Shown here piece after piece: positions 1-10,144 of a stretch of 64,000 nt of DNA. The stretch covers positions 1 to 64,000 of the forward strand of contig CAMYYI010000006.1 of assembly GCA_947303465.1 (NCBI GenBank), read 5' to 3'. Each line of letters starts with the position of its first letter. Position 1 is the stretch's first letter. The notes beneath the pieces were generated by a model. It was not told the DNA's origin, did not search any database, and saw only the letters and a list, made by a program, of their open reading frames with translations. This stretch comes from an uncultured Bacteroidales bacterium (GTDB taxonomy: Bacteria; Bacteroidota; Bacteroidia; Bacteroidales; UBA932). The translations under genes were made by a program, and so were the position numbers.

Positions 1-105
1 TGTGGTTCGCGTTCAGTAAGCGCTTCAGCGCGCCTGCGGCTCCCCCGAGGGGAGGGCGGCACCAGCCGCCAGGGGGTAACGTGTGGTTCGCGTTCAGTAA
101 GCGCT

Positions 106-1347
106 TCAGCGCTTGCGGAACGCGATGCAGGCGTTGTGCCCTCCAAAGCCGAAAGAATCGGACAGCCCCAGGGTGAGCGGAGCCTTGACCGCCACGTTGG
201 GGGTATAGTCCAGGTCACACTCCGGATCAGGATTGTCCAGATTGATGGTAGGAGGAACGATTCCATCCTGCAGGGCCAGAATGGTTGCTATGGCCTCAGC
301 GGCACCTGTAGCCCCGAACATGTGTCCGTGCATGGACTTGGTGCTGCTTATGTGAATCTTGTATGCAGCATCTCCGAAAGCCAGTTTGCAAGCGGCAGTT
401 TCTGCAACGTCGTTCAACTGGGTGCCGGTTCCGTGGGCGTTTACATAAACGCAGTCTCTGGCGGGCTCAAAGCCGGCCTGGTCGAGGGCCTGGCGTATGC
501 AGCGGGCCTGGGTGCTCCCGTCAGGGCGCGGAGCGGTTGCATGATAAGCATCACAAGTGGTGCCGTAACCGACCATCTCGGCGTAAATATGAGCTCCGCG
601 TGCGACGGCATGCTCCCACTCCTCAAGGATGAGGACGCCGGCGCCGTCGGCCATCACGAAACCGCCGCGGTCGGCGTTGAACGGAAGGCTGGCGTGCTTG
701 GGATCCTCTGCCCTGGTAAGGGCCCTGGCGTTGCCGAACGCTGCAGCGCCGATAGGGATGGCGCAGTGGTCCGTGCCGCCGGCTATTATGGCATCGGCGT
801 AACCGTGAGCAATGGCCCTGAAGGCCTCGCCGAGTGAGTGAGTCGCTGTGGCACAAGCTGTTACGATATCAATGCAGGAGCCCTGGGCGCCATATTTGAT
901 GGCTATCTGGCCGCCCGCCATATCGGATATCATCGTAGGAACGAAGAGGGGTGATATCCACTGGCCGGAAGGGTCTTCTACCATCTTCTCAATCTCCCGC
1001 TGAATGGTCACGAAGCCTCCTATTCCGGAGCTAACATAGGTGGCAAGCATGGCAGGGTCGATATTCTCCCCGGAGACCAGGCCGCTGTCGTTCATGGCCT
1101 GATAGGCCGCCGCCATGGCAAAAATGGTGAACGGGTCCTGTTTGCGGATGAACGGCTTGTCCATTCCGTAGTCTTCCGGATTGAAATTACGCACCTTGCC
1201 GGCTATTTTGACAGGAAGGCCGTCGGTCGGGAATTCACTTATATAATCGATACCGCAGACTCCGTTCTTCAGATTACTCCAGAACGTTTTCACATCGTTT
1301 CCAACGCATGAAACGACCCCGAGTCCGGTTACTGCTACTCTTCTCAT
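106..1347 (-). CDS. fabF: beta-ketoacyl-ACP synthase (KAS I/II family)
   Basis: 413 aa; MRRVAVTGLGVVSCVG start, active-site region DIVTACATATHSLGEAFRAI, VNAHGTGTQLND, STKSMHGHMFGATGAAEA. Confidence 0.93.
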   Translation of the reverse strand: MRRVAVTGLGVVSCVGNDVKTFWSNLKNGVCGIDYISEFPTDGLPVKIAGKVRNFNPEDYGMDKPFIRKQDPFTIFAMAAAYQAMNDSGLVSGENIDPAMLATYVSSGIGGFVTIQREIEKMVEDPSGQWISPLFVPTMISDMAGGQIAIKYGAQGSCIDIVTACATATHSLGEAFRAIAHGYADAIIAGGTDHCAIPIGAAAFGNARALTRAEDPKHASLPFNADRGGFVMADGAGVLILEEWEHAVARGAHIYAEMVGYGTTCDAYHATAPRPDGSTQARCIRQALDQAGFEPARDCVYVNAHGTGTQLNDVAETAACKLAFGDAAYKIHISSTKSMHGHMFGATGAAEAIATILALQDGIVPPTINLDNPDPECDLDYTPNVAVKAPLTLGLSDSFGFGGHNACIAFRKR

Positions 1348-1400
1348 TTATTACAATATTTGGCCGCAAATATACAAACTTTTTCTATATTTGTAGGACT

Positions 1401-2291
1401 ATGCCCATGCGCGCGCTAAAGGATCAGCTACCGAGATTTCTGCTGGGAAAACACCAGCTGATAATGACCGTAACTTTTGCGGCCTTCTTCTCCCTGGTGT
1501 TCCTTCTGGTCTGTATTCCGGTCTCTCACAGCGCCTGGTTTGAGCTGGGCAGGGGCGAGGCTTTTGCCTTTACGGTCATTTTTTACCTGATCGCCTTTGC
1601 CATCATAGTACTGAGCAAAGTGCTTATGTATGTTCAGAGAAATGCGGAGAACTTTCCCGTTTACCGTTATTACCTGTGGAACATATCGGAAATACTGATC
1701 ATTGCGCTGCTGTATTTTTTCTTCACCATAGAGGGAGACCGTTTCGGAATCATTCATCTGGACAATATAGCTCCGTGGCGCCTCTGCCTGGCCTCCGTGA
1801 TATACGCCAGCATATCTCTGGGCGTCCCGTATGCCCTTGTGGCCCAGTACTTTATGATTGAAGAAAAGGACAATACCATACGGCTGATGAATTACGATAA
1901 CGTCGTGAGCGACGTCCCTCTGACGCCCAGCGAGGAGAGACGCATTACCCTTTTCGACAACAGCGGCGTGCTGAAGTTCTCCATCAACCCGGAGAACCTC
2001 TTTTTCATCGAGTCGGATGACAATTATATCCAGGTTTGGTACACCGACGTATCCGGCGATCTCAAGAAGTATATGCTTAGATGCCGCCTGAAAACCGTGG
2101 AAGACAGTTTCGCAGACAGTGACCTGGTACGGTGCCATAGGAAGTATATCATCAACATGCGCAAGGTGCGCGTCCTGTCTTCGGAAAAAGACGGTTACGC
2201 AATAGAGCTGGACAGCGATGCCACTCCGCGCATCCCCGTTTCCAAAACATACGAGAAGGCAGTTCTTTCCCGATTCAATTCAAGAACCTGA
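1401..2291 (+). CDS. membrane-anchored LytTR-type transcriptional regulator
   Basis: Hydrophobic N-terminal half with several TM segments, then LytTR-like C-terminus (ENLFFIESDDNYIQVWY...RCHRKYIINMRKV). The track ORF starts at 1308, but ATG 1401 follows TATATTTG. Confidence 0.8.
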   Translation: MPMRALKDQLPRFLLGKHQLIMTVTFAAFFSLVFLLVCIPVSHSAWFELGRGEAFAFTVIFYLIAFAIIVLSKVLMYVQRNAENFPVYRYYLWNISEILIIALLYFFFTIEGDRFGIIHLDNIAPWRLCLASVIYASISLGVPYALVAQYFMIEEKDNTIRLMNYDNVVSDVPLTPSEERRITLFDNSGVLKFSINPENLFFIESDDNYIQVWYTDVSGDLKKYMLRCRLKTVEDSFADSDLVRCHRKYIINMRKVRVLSSEKDGYAIELDSDATPRIPVSKTYEKAVLSRFNSRT

Positions 2292-2293
2292 TT

Positions 2294-2698
2294 ATGTGGC
2301 AAAGAGTTCAAACATTATATCTGGCTTTGGCTACGGCGCTCATAGCCGCCATGTTTTTCTGTGACAAGGCTGACGGGGTCAGCTTCGTGTCATATTGGCC
2401 TTACACGGTCTTGCTGGTTCTCATCACCCTGCTGGACATCCTGGCGCTAACCACATGGAAGTTCAGGGTTTTTCAGGTGCGCACCACGGTGCTTGCCGCG
2501 CTGCTCACCCTTGCCCTGCAGGCCTGGCTCGTGGTCGATTTCATCATTACCGGCAACGATCCCCTCTTCCATGTTCCGGCACTCTTCCCCATAGCGGCCG
2601 TCATTCTGGACATTATGGCGGCACGCGGAATCTGGGCCGACGAGCTCATGGTACGCAGTGCCAGCCGCCTCCGCTCGAGTAAACGTAAAAATCATTAA
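2294..2698 (+). CDS. DUF4293 family membrane protein
   Basis: 134 aa, MWQRVQTLYLALATALIAAMFF start typical of the Bacteroidetes DUF4293 family; 4 TM. Confidence 0.7.
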   Translation: MWQRVQTLYLALATALIAAMFFCDKADGVSFVSYWPYTVLLVLITLLDILALTTWKFRVFQVRTTVLAALLTLALQAWLVVDFIITGNDPLFHVPALFPIAAVILDIMAARGIWADELMVRSASRLRSSKRKNH

Positions 2699-2709
2699 AA
2701 TTCAATACT

Positions 2710-3594
2710 ATGCGTATCCCTGAATCTGAACTTATCATCAACGGAGACGGCTCCGTGTTCCACATCCATCTGAAGCCGGAAGAGCTTGCCGACAACGTTA
2801 TCATGGTAGGCGATCCGTCCCGCGTGGACATGATCGGCGAATACCTTACCGACATAGAGTTCCGTCACGAGTCCCGCGAATTCGTATCCATCACCGGCAA
2901 GCGTAACGGAAAGCGCATCACCGCCATCTCCCACGGCATTGGTCCGGACAACATAGACATAGTGATGACCGAGCTGGATGCCCTCGCAAACGTAGACTTC
3001 AAGACCCGAGAGGTAAAGCCCGAGCACAGGGCACTGAACATCCTCCGCATCGGCACATCCGGCGCCCTTCACGCAGATATTCCCCTTGGAAGCTACGTGC
3101 TGGCACATATCAGCGTCGGTTTCGACGGCGTCATGAATTGGTATGCCAACCGGGACAAGGTGACGATCCCCGCCGTTGAGGAAGCGTTCAAGAAGCATAT
3201 GAACTGGCTGGACGTGCTGCCTTCACCTTATTTCGTCAAGGCCTCGCCCAAAATCATAGACCTGCTCAAGGATGTCACCATCAAGGGCGTCACCATTTCG
3301 GCACCCGGTTTCTACGGTCCTCAGGGGCGCGTGGTGCGTGTCCCTCTGGCCATGCCGAATATGCTTGAGGATATCGAGAGCTTCCGTTTCAGCGAAGCCG
3401 GAGAAGATTATAAGATTACCAACTTCGAGATGGAGAGCTCGCCTCTGGCCGGCCTTGCCGCCCACCTGGGACATAATGCCTCCACAGTGTGCTGTATCAT
3501 AGCCAACCGCTACCTCCAGAGTTCCAACCCCGACTACAAGCCGGCCATCCGCAAACTGGTAGAGATTGCCGTAGACAAGATGTCTACGCTTTAG
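2710..3594 (+). CDS. nucleoside phosphorylase (uridine phosphorylase-like, PNP_UDP_1)
   Basis: 294 aa; NVIMVGDPSRVDMIGEYL, HGIGPDNIDIV, RIGTSGALHADIPLGSYV, FEMESSPLAGLAAHLGH. Confidence 0.85.
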   Translation: MRIPESELIINGDGSVFHIHLKPEELADNVIMVGDPSRVDMIGEYLTDIEFRHESREFVSITGKRNGKRITAISHGIGPDNIDIVMTELDALANVDFKTREVKPEHRALNILRIGTSGALHADIPLGSYVLAHISVGFDGVMNWYANRDKVTIPAVEEAFKKHMNWLDVLPSPYFVKASPKIIDLLKDVTIKGVTISAPGFYGPQGRVVRVPLAMPNMLEDIESFRFSEAGEDYKITNFEMESSPLAGLAAHLGHNASTVCCIIANRYLQSSNPDYKPAIRKLVEIAVDKMSTL

Positions 3595-3642
3595 TCTGGC
3601 AGCCCTTTATGGGTGTGGCCGGTAATGTCTTGATTATCAAGC

Positions 3643-3692
3643 TATTACGCAAAACCGATTAGGATTTCCCACCTAATCGGTTTTGCGTAATA
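3643..3692. terminator. 21-bp perfect inverted repeat, 8-nt loop, between convergent genes
   Basis: TATTACGCAAAACCGATTAGG (3643-3663) and CCTAATCGGTTTTGCGTAATA (3672-3692) are exact reverse complements. Confidence 0.6.
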
Positions 3693-3716
3693 TGCTGAAT
3701 ATTAGCTATTTGATCG

Positions 3717-4370
3717 TCAACTTAAGTGGGGATTGTCGGTGGCGTAGCCGTCGCGGAGGCGCTGCTCGATGGCGGCGGCCATCAGTGCCGGGTCGGGGAG
3801 ATGCCCGGTCGGGTCTGGCATGACAGGGGTGCCGGCAGATCTTTCGCTGTCGCTCAGGATGACAGGGCCGTCTCCGGAAGGCGTCATGGCCGGCTGCGAC
3901 CGGCCATCTCCAAGCAGCGCCGCCCCGTATCGTGACCACTCGAGCCCGGAGGCCTCGACCAAACTTCTCAGGGAGACTCCGCAATCATCCAGATAATCGT
4001 GACTGTAGCAGCCGGCGATACGGCTTACTGCAAACAGGAAATGCAGTGGCTCCACCTGTGAGCTGCCGCAGCGGGCGGCCTCTAGCGAGGCATGCTGCAG
4101 CATGCTCTGGGCACTGTCGCACAGATTGACGCTTTCCCGCTCTTCCCAGGGCACCTGTTCGGAGCAGAAAACGGCCTCGTCAATATGCACTTTGAAGGCC
4201 GCAGAATCGACGCCGCAAGCCTCCAGGATGCGGCACGCTTCATTGTCGGAGTGACGCAGGACGGCCAGCATTATGTGGTCCGCAGAAATGTTGCGCCAGC
4301 CGGTGCGGACAGCCTCGTCGCGGCTGAACTCCAGAACCTTCAAAAAAACGTCCGAAAAGCGAAAATCCAT
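3717..4370 (-). CDS. stand-alone Clp N-terminal-domain protein with repeat-derived C-terminal tail
   Basis: RFSDVFLKVLEFSRDEAVRTGWRNISADHIMLAVLRHSDNEACRIL resembles a Clp_N repeat; no AAA+ ATPase. Start chosen at MDFRFSD (4370), shorter than the track ORF. Confidence 0.65.
   Translation of the reverse strand: MDFRFSDVFLKVLEFSRDEAVRTGWRNISADHIMLAVLRHSDNEACRILEACGVDSAAFKVHIDEAVFCSEQVPWEERESVNLCDSAQSMLQHASLEAARCGSSQVEPLHFLFAVSRIAGCYSHDYLDDCGVSLRSLVEASGLEWSRYGAALLGDGRSQPAMTPSGDGPVILSDSERSAGTPVMPDPTGHLPDPALMAAAIEQRLRDGYATDNPHLS
3801..3866. repeat. dispersed GC-rich palindromic repeat inside a CDS
   Basis: Minus strand CCTGTCATCCTGAGCGACAGCGAAAGATCT resembles 45673-45702 CCTGTCATTCTGAGCGAAGCGGAGAATCT; also contains GGTCGGGTCTGGCATGACAGG. 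Confidence 0.6.
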
Positions 4371-4405
4371 GCCGCAAAGATGCACAAAAATTCGCAAATT
4401 ATTAT

Positions 4406-4413
4406 TATATTTG
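4406..4413 (+). promoter_or_regulatory. Bacteroidetes -7 box TATATTTG upstream of gyrA
   Basis: Exact TAnnTTTG match, 25 nt before gyrA ATG. Confidence 0.6.
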
Positions 4414-4438
4414 TACGTTTATAAACATACCTGAATAA

Positions 4439-6958
4439 ATGGACAGTGAAGAAATCGTACACGGCTACATAGAGCCTGTAGAAATAGACCATGAAATGCG
4501 TACGGCGTACATCGACTATTCGATGTCCGTCATTGTGTCCCGAGCCCTTCCTGACGTGCGCGACGGACTCAAGCCCGTGCAGCGCAGGGTGCTGTTCGGC
4601 ATGGACGGCCTGGGCCTGAACTTCAGCGGCCAGACCAAGAAATCCGCCCGTATAGTCGGTGAGGTCCTCGGTAAATACCATCCGCACGGAGACTCCAGCG
4701 TATATGACGCAATGGCGCGTCTCGCCCAGCCTTGGAACCAGCGTTACCCGCTGGTATTCGGCCAGGGCAACTTCGGATCCATGGACGGCGACCCTGTTGC
4801 TGCCATGCGATACACCGAGGCCAAGCTCGCCAAGATGACGGAGGACATCCTTGCCGATATCGACAAGGATACCGTTGACATGACGCTCAACTTCGACGAC
4901 TCCCTCCAGGAGCCCACGGTCCTGCCTACCAAACTTCCTCTTCTTATGCTGAACGGTTCGGCAGGTATCGCCGTAGGTATGGCCACCAATATGGCGCCCC
5001 ACAATCTGGGCGAGGTCTGTGACGCCATCTGCGCCTACATAGACAATCCCGACATCACCACCGAGGAGCTGATGGAGTACATCAAGGGCCCCGATTTCCC
5101 TACCGGCGGTATCATTATGGGCCGTCAGGGCATAGTGGATGCATACAGCACGGGCCGCGGCCGCGTAGTCGTCCGTGCCCGCACGGAGATTGAAGTCGCC
5201 GACAACGGACGTGAGACCATCGTGGTGACTGAGATCCCGTACATGGTCAATAAGCGCGACATGATAGCCCATATAGGCGAACTCGTCCGCGACAAGAAGA
5301 TAGAAGGCATCGCCGACCTGCTGGAACTTACCAACCGTGAGGGCATACGCATAGAGATCCCCCTCAAGATGGGAGCCAACTCCAACGTGGTGCTGAACAC
5401 CCTGTTCAAGTACACCGCCCTGCAGTCCAGCTTCGCCATCAACAACGTGGCGCTGGTAAAGGGCCGTCCCCGCACTCTCAACCTTAAGGAGATGATTGCC
5501 AACTTCGTGGAATTCCGCCACGAGGTAGTGGTCAGGCGCACCAGATTCGAGCTGGACAAGGCACTCAAGCGGGCCCATATACTGGAAGGCCTGCTCAAGG
5601 CCATAGACGTCATTGACGAGATTGTTGCCATCATACGCCACTCCAAGAGCGTGGACGATGCCAAGGCCGAACTCTCCGCCACCTTCGGCTTTACCGAGAT
5701 TCAGTCAGCCGCGATAGTGGAGATGCGTCTCCGCCAGCTCACCGGACTGGAGAAGGACAAGCTGCAGGCAGAGTACGACGACCTGGAGAAGTTCATCGCC
5801 CGCTGCCGCGAGATCCTGGCAAGCGAGAGCGAGCAGCTCGCAATCGTAAAGAGCGAGTCTGCAGATATGAAGGCCAAATATGGCGACGCCCGCCGCACGG
5901 AGATAACTCTCAGCGCCGACGAATTCAACCCCGAAGACTTCTATCCCGATGAGGATGTGGTGATTACCATATCTCACATGGGCTACATCAAGCGTACCCC
6001 GCTCAGCGAGTTCAAGACTCAGAGCAGGGGAGGCGTGGGCAAGAAGGCAAGCGCTACCAGGGACGAAGACTTCATCGAGCATATTTACGTGGCCAACATG
6101 CATTCCGTCATGCTCTTCTTCACGGATAAGGGCGTACGCTACTGCAAGAAGGTATACGAGCTGCCCGAGGGTACACGTACCTCCAAGGGCCGTGCGGTGC
6201 AGAACCTCCTTTCCATCGACGCCGAGGACAAGATACGCACATATCTCAACATACCTCTGCCTAAGAATGCAGATGCGGATGCTGAGCGTTATGTAATACT
6301 GGTTACAAAGAAAGGCGTCATCAAGAAGACCGACCTGACAGATTATACCAACTCCCGCAGCTTCAACAAGGGCATCATAGCAATCAACATACGTGAGGGA
6401 GACGAACTCCTCGACGCCCTGCTCACAGACGGCAAGCATGAGATCATGATTGCCGCCCGCAACGGCCGCTGCTGTCACTTCAGAGAGGAAGAGCTCCGCA
6501 GCCTGGGCCGCAATAGCTCCGGCGTTCGCGGAATCAACATCAAAGAGGATGACGAGGTCATCGGAGCCCTTTCACTGAGCCCTGAAGATTCCGATTACGC
6601 ATCGCGTACTGTGCTGGTAGTCAGTGAGAACGGCTACGGTAAGCGGACGAATTCCGATGAGTACAGCATTACCCATAGGGGAGCTCAGGGTGTCAAAACG
6701 ATAAACATCACCGACAAAACTGGCCCGCTTGTTGCAATCAAGTCTGTTACAGAAGAAAACGACCTGATGATTATCAACAAGTCCGGCCTCACGATCAGGA
6801 TGGCGGTGAGCGACATCAGGGTTGCCGGCCGCGCGACACAGGGCGTCAGGCTTATCAACATCCGCGAGGGAGACGCAATTGCAGCCGTCTGCCCGGTACC
6901 TAAAGAAGAGGAGCAGGATGTGGCTCCGGAAACTGACGAAACTACAGAAACAAACTAA
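4439..6958 (+). CDS. gyrA: DNA gyrase subunit A
   Basis: 839 aa; [63 protein letters not shown]. Confidence 0.97.
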   Translation: MDSEEIVHGYIEPVEIDHEMRTAYIDYSMSVIVSRALPDVRDGLKPVQRRVLFGMDGLGLNFSGQTKKSARIVGEVLGKYHPHGDSSVYDAMARLAQPWNQRYPLVFGQGNFGSMDGDPVAAMRYTEAKLAKMTEDILADIDKDTVDMTLNFDDSLQEPTVLPTKLPLLMLNGSAGIAVGMATNMAPHNLGEVCDAICAYIDNPDITTEELMEYIKGPDFPTGGIIMGRQGIVDAYSTGRGRVVVRARTEIEVADNGRETIVVTEIPYMVNKRDMIAHIGELVRDKKIEGIADLLELTNREGIRIEIPLKMGANSNVVLNTLFKYTALQSSFAINNVALVKGRPRTLNLKEMIANFVEFRHEVVVRRTRFELDKALKRAHILEGLLKAIDVIDEIVAIIRHSKSVDDAKAELSATFGFTEIQSAAIVEMRLRQLTGLEKDKLQAEYDDLEKFIARCREILASESEQLAIVKSESADMKAKYGDARRTEITLSADEFNPEDFYPDEDVVITISHMGYIKRTPLSEFKTQSRGGVGKKASATRDEDFIEHIYVANMHSVMLFFTDKGVRYCKKVYELPEGTRTSKGRAVQNLLSIDAEDKIRTYLNIPLPKNADADAERYVILVTKKGVIKKTDLTDYTNSRSFNKGIIAINIREGDELLDALLTDGKHEIMIAARNGRCCHFREEELRSLGRNSSGVRGINIKEDDEVIGALSLSPEDSDYASRTVLVVSENGYGKRTNSDEYSITHRGAQGVKTINITDKTGPLVAIKSVTEENDLMIINKSGLTIRMAVSDIRVAGRATQGVRLINIREGDAIAAVCPVPKEEEQDVAPETDETTETN

Positions 6959-6971
6959 AAACGCATAAACG

Positions 6972-8294
6972 ATGAAAAAAGTATTGATGGTATTGGCTCT
7001 CGCAGCCGCGTTCATCTCGGCAAATGCCCAGGTGAAGAGTGTTTCAGCAGCCGAAGCTGCAGTCCAGAAGGCCAAGGCCGATGTCGATAATCCCAAGAAG
7101 GCCGATAAATACGGCACCTGGATCAAGTATGGCAAGGCGCTGGTCGATGCTTATGACGCTCCCGCCGGATGCGGTTGGATAGGTGCCGCCAAGACCGAGG
7201 TCCAGCTTGTCTCCAACAACGAGAAGCCTGTTTCCGTGGAGCAGGTGGTCGTAAACGGCCAGAGCATGGAGAAGGAGATTTATCCTACCAGGAATTACTA
7301 CTACACCGAGGCCGGACAGCTCGCTATCATAGAGGTGACCAAGCCCATCTACGATAACGCCCTCGACATGGCCCTCGATGCCTACAAGAAGGCCGCAGAA
7401 CTGGATACCAAGCACTCCAAGACCAAGGATATCACCGGAGCCCTCCTTTCCATTTCCGGAAAATTTAATGAGGACGCTTATACCGCATATACCCTCGGTG
7501 ATGTGGTCAAGGCTTCCAAGTACTTCGAGTCGGCAGCTATTGCCCGCGAGGCCGAACCTCTCAGCCAGCTGGATTCCAACTCCATCTACAATGCCGGCTT
7601 CACCGCCTGGCTTGCAGGAGACCTGGACCGCGCCGAGAAGTTCTTCAAGCGTTCCTACGATATCGGCTACTACGGAGAGGGTGGTGAGACCTTCGCGAAG
7701 CTGGCTGATATAGCCGAGAAGAAGGGCGACCCTGAGAAGGGTAAGGACTATCTGGAGGAAGGCTTCCAGAAATTCCCTCAGAGCCAGAGCATTCTGGTCG
7801 GCCTTATCAACTATTACATCAGCAACAACGGCAATACCGACCGTCTCTTCGAGCTCCTCAACGAGGCCAAGAAGAACGAGCCCAACAATCCTTCCCTCTA
7901 CTATGTGGAAGGGAATATATGCAACCAGCTGGGCAAGACGGACGAAGCTGTTGAGGCCTATGACCAGTGCGCGGTTATCGATCCCAATTATGCTTTCGGA
8001 TATATCGGCAAGGGCCAGATGTTCTACAACGAGGCCATCAAGTATTCCGAGCAGGCTCAGGATGAGATGGACGATGCCAAGTATATGGCTCTCGTTGAGA
8101 AGTTCGAGATCAGCCTCAAGGCTTGCATCGATCCTTTCGAGAAGGCTTACAATATACTTCAGGACGAGCAGACCAAGATCGCCGTGGCTGAGTATCTCAA
8201 GAACGCCTGTTTCCGTTTCCGTACCACCGACGCATCATATCAGGAGAAGTATGATAAATATGCCGCAGTGGTCGCCGGCGCACAGGGCCAGTAA
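6972..8294 (+). CDS. secreted TPR-repeat protein
   Basis: 440 aa; signal peptide MKKVLMVLALAAAFISANAQ and TPR-like helices (PSLYYVEGNICNQLGKTDEAVEAYDQCAVIDPNYAFGYIGKG). Confidence 0.8.
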   Translation: MKKVLMVLALAAAFISANAQVKSVSAAEAAVQKAKADVDNPKKADKYGTWIKYGKALVDAYDAPAGCGWIGAAKTEVQLVSNNEKPVSVEQVVVNGQSMEKEIYPTRNYYYTEAGQLAIIEVTKPIYDNALDMALDAYKKAAELDTKHSKTKDITGALLSISGKFNEDAYTAYTLGDVVKASKYFESAAIAREAEPLSQLDSNSIYNAGFTAWLAGDLDRAEKFFKRSYDIGYYGEGGETFAKLADIAEKKGDPEKGKDYLEEGFQKFPQSQSILVGLINYYISNNGNTDRLFELLNEAKKNEPNNPSLYYVEGNICNQLGKTDEAVEAYDQCAVIDPNYAFGYIGKGQMFYNEAIKYSEQAQDEMDDAKYMALVEKFEISLKACIDPFEKAYNILQDEQTKIAVAEYLKNACFRFRTTDASYQEKYDKYAAVVAGAQGQ

Positions 8295-8814
8295 AAAAAC
8301 ACTGACAATACTGTCGGCGGCTCTGCTGCTGCTCTGCGTGAGCTCCTGTGATTTCTTCCGCACTCTGGCCGGCCGCCCCGGTTCGGAACAGATACTGCAG
8401 AAGCGGGAGCTCATAGAGCGTGCAGAGGCCTGCCGTGATTCCATAGAACGTGCCCGGCTGGATTCCGTGGCGCGTTCTGAACGTTATGTGGCGGATTCCC
8501 TGTATGCCATGGATACCCTGATGCGCAGCGGCAGGCTTCGCAAGGCATCGGCCATCAAGAGTGTTCCGCGCAAAAACCTGAAGCACCGTTACAATATTGT
8601 AGCCGGTGCATTCTCCCAGCCCGCAAATGCCGAGCGCCTGGCCGGCCGGTTCAGGTCTGCAGGCTTCGAGGCCGAGTTGTTCGGCTATTATGGCGGCATG
8701 AACGCAGTTCTGGTAGCCCCATGCGACCGCATTACCGATGCGCTGGAGTCTTACCGGGCCGTAATGAAGCTGCCTTCCGCAGCCGCTCAGACATGGATAC
8801 TTGTAAATGAGTGA
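8260..8814 (+). CDS. SPOR-domain lipoprotein
   Basis: Start at ATG 8260 (MPQWSPAHRASKKTLTILSAALLLLCVSSC) overlapping the TPR gene by 35 bp; lipobox; C-terminal SPOR-like HRYNIVAGAFSQPANAERLAGRFRSAGFEAELFGYYGGMNAVLVAP. Confidence 0.75.
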   Translation: MPQWSPAHRASKKTLTILSAALLLLCVSSCDFFRTLAGRPGSEQILQKRELIERAEACRDSIERARLDSVARSERYVADSLYAMDTLMRSGRLRKASAIKSVPRKNLKHRYNIVAGAFSQPANAERLAGRFRSAGFEAELFGYYGGMNAVLVAPCDRITDALESYRAVMKLPSAAAQTWILVNE

Positions 8815-8817
8815 TTT

Positions 8818-10143
8818 ATGAGACGGGTGCTGCTTCTTCTGTGTCTTCTTTTCCCTGTTGCCCTGCAAGCCCAGTTCAGGACACCCGCTTACTCTGACCT
8901 GTATGAGAGTGAGATGGTGAGGGCCATGAAGGAGGACGTGGGCTATCTGGCCTCCGCCGCTCTCGAAGGACGTGCGGCAGGTTCGGAAGGGGAGCTGGAA
9001 GCGGCACGCTATATCTCGTCCCGGCTTGAGGCTACAGGGGTTGATCTCCTGTACGGAGCAGATGGGGATCTGTTCGGAATACAGATGGAGAACGGCGATA
9101 CGCTCCGCTCCAGAAATGTTGCAGCCTTCGTTCCCGGTTATGACAGCAAGCTGAAAGAGAATTACATAGTGGTTTGCGCCAGGATGGACAACCTGGGCAG
9201 CTCGGAGCTTCTGGTGAACGGGGAGAAGATGCGCAAGACCTTTTACGGCGCCAACGGAAATGCGTCCGGACTGGCCATGCTCTTGCAACTGGCAGACAGG
9301 CTTAACACCAACAAGGTCCTGCTGAAACGGTCGGTGATTCTTCTTGCATCCGGAGCATCCCTCAGGGACGGCGCCGGCGCATGGTATTTCCTGCACCGTT
9401 CGTTCCCCGCATCTGACAAGATTGACGCGATGGTGGAACTTGATATGCTGGGCACAGGATCGGCAGGCTTTTATGCGTACACCGCGTCAAACGCCGACAT
9501 GAACCGCACGGTGACGGCCCTTTCCAACACCCTTCAGCCCGTACAGCCCAAACTGGTTCCGGCAGAGCCCTGCCCGTCTGACCACCGTATCTTCTACGAC
9601 GCCAAAATCCCTTCCGTCATGTTCACTACGGGCATGTATCCGGAATACAACAGTGATAAGGACACTGCGTCCATACTGGAATACGACTGGATGGAGAGGG
9701 AAGTGGAGTACCTGTTCAACTTCGTCGTGACAATGGCCGGCGGTCCCAAACCGGACTTCGACCCTTCGGAAGCAACCAAGGAGCTTTACCTGGAGGGCAG
9801 CCGCGGGGTCATCCCTTATTACGACTGCGACGTCAAGCCCACCTTCCTCGGCAGCAGCGACCCTGCTGTATTCATGCAGAAGTGGGTTTATGTGTACCTC
9901 AAGTATCCGCAGGAAGCGGTACGCCAGGGCATCCAGGGCCGTGTTCTGGTAGATTTCATCATAGACGAAAAGGGTCATGTGACCGATGTCAGGGCGGTCA
10001 GGAGCAGCCACCCTCTGCTGGAAGAAGAGGCGCTCCGGGTAATAAAGGCGTCTCCGGACTGGAAGCCCGGGCGCGTGAGAGGAAAGAAAGTTAAGTCGGA
10101 AGTGTCTTTGAACGTGGAATTCCGGCTGGAAAAGAAAAAGTGA
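8818..10143 (+). CDS. M28-like (probably inactive) peptidase fused to TonB C-terminal domain
   Basis: 441 aa; signal peptide; M28 scaffold ([57 protein letters not shown]) and TonB_C ([63 protein letters not shown]). Confidence 0.8.
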   Translation: MRRVLLLLCLLFPVALQAQFRTPAYSDLYESEMVRAMKEDVGYLASAALEGRAAGSEGELEAARYISSRLEATGVDLLYGADGDLFGIQMENGDTLRSRNVAAFVPGYDSKLKENYIVVCARMDNLGSSELLVNGEKMRKTFYGANGNASGLAMLLQLADRLNTNKVLLKRSVILLASGASLRDGAGAWYFLHRSFPASDKIDAMVELDMLGTGSAGFYAYTASNADMNRTVTALSNTLQPVQPKLVPAEPCPSDHRIFYDAKIPSVMFTTGMYPEYNSDKDTASILEYDWMEREVEYLFNFVVTMAGGPKPDFDPSEATKELYLEGSRGVIPYYDCDVKPTFLGSSDPAVFMQKWVYVYLKYPQEAVRQGIQGRVLVDFIIDEKGHVTDVRAVRSSHPLLEEEALRVIKASPDWKPGRVRGKKVKSEVSLNVEFRLEKKK

Positions 10144-10144
10144 T

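Noticed and set aside
4340-5641. 433-aa minus-strand ORF opposite gyrA
   Set aside because: Shadow ORF; its C-terminus even runs through the gyrA promoter region.
7903-8259. N-terminal 119 codons of the 303-aa track ORF ending at 8814
   Set aside because: Out-of-frame read through the TPR gene with low-complexity Ser/Arg sequence; the real lipoprotein begins at 8260.
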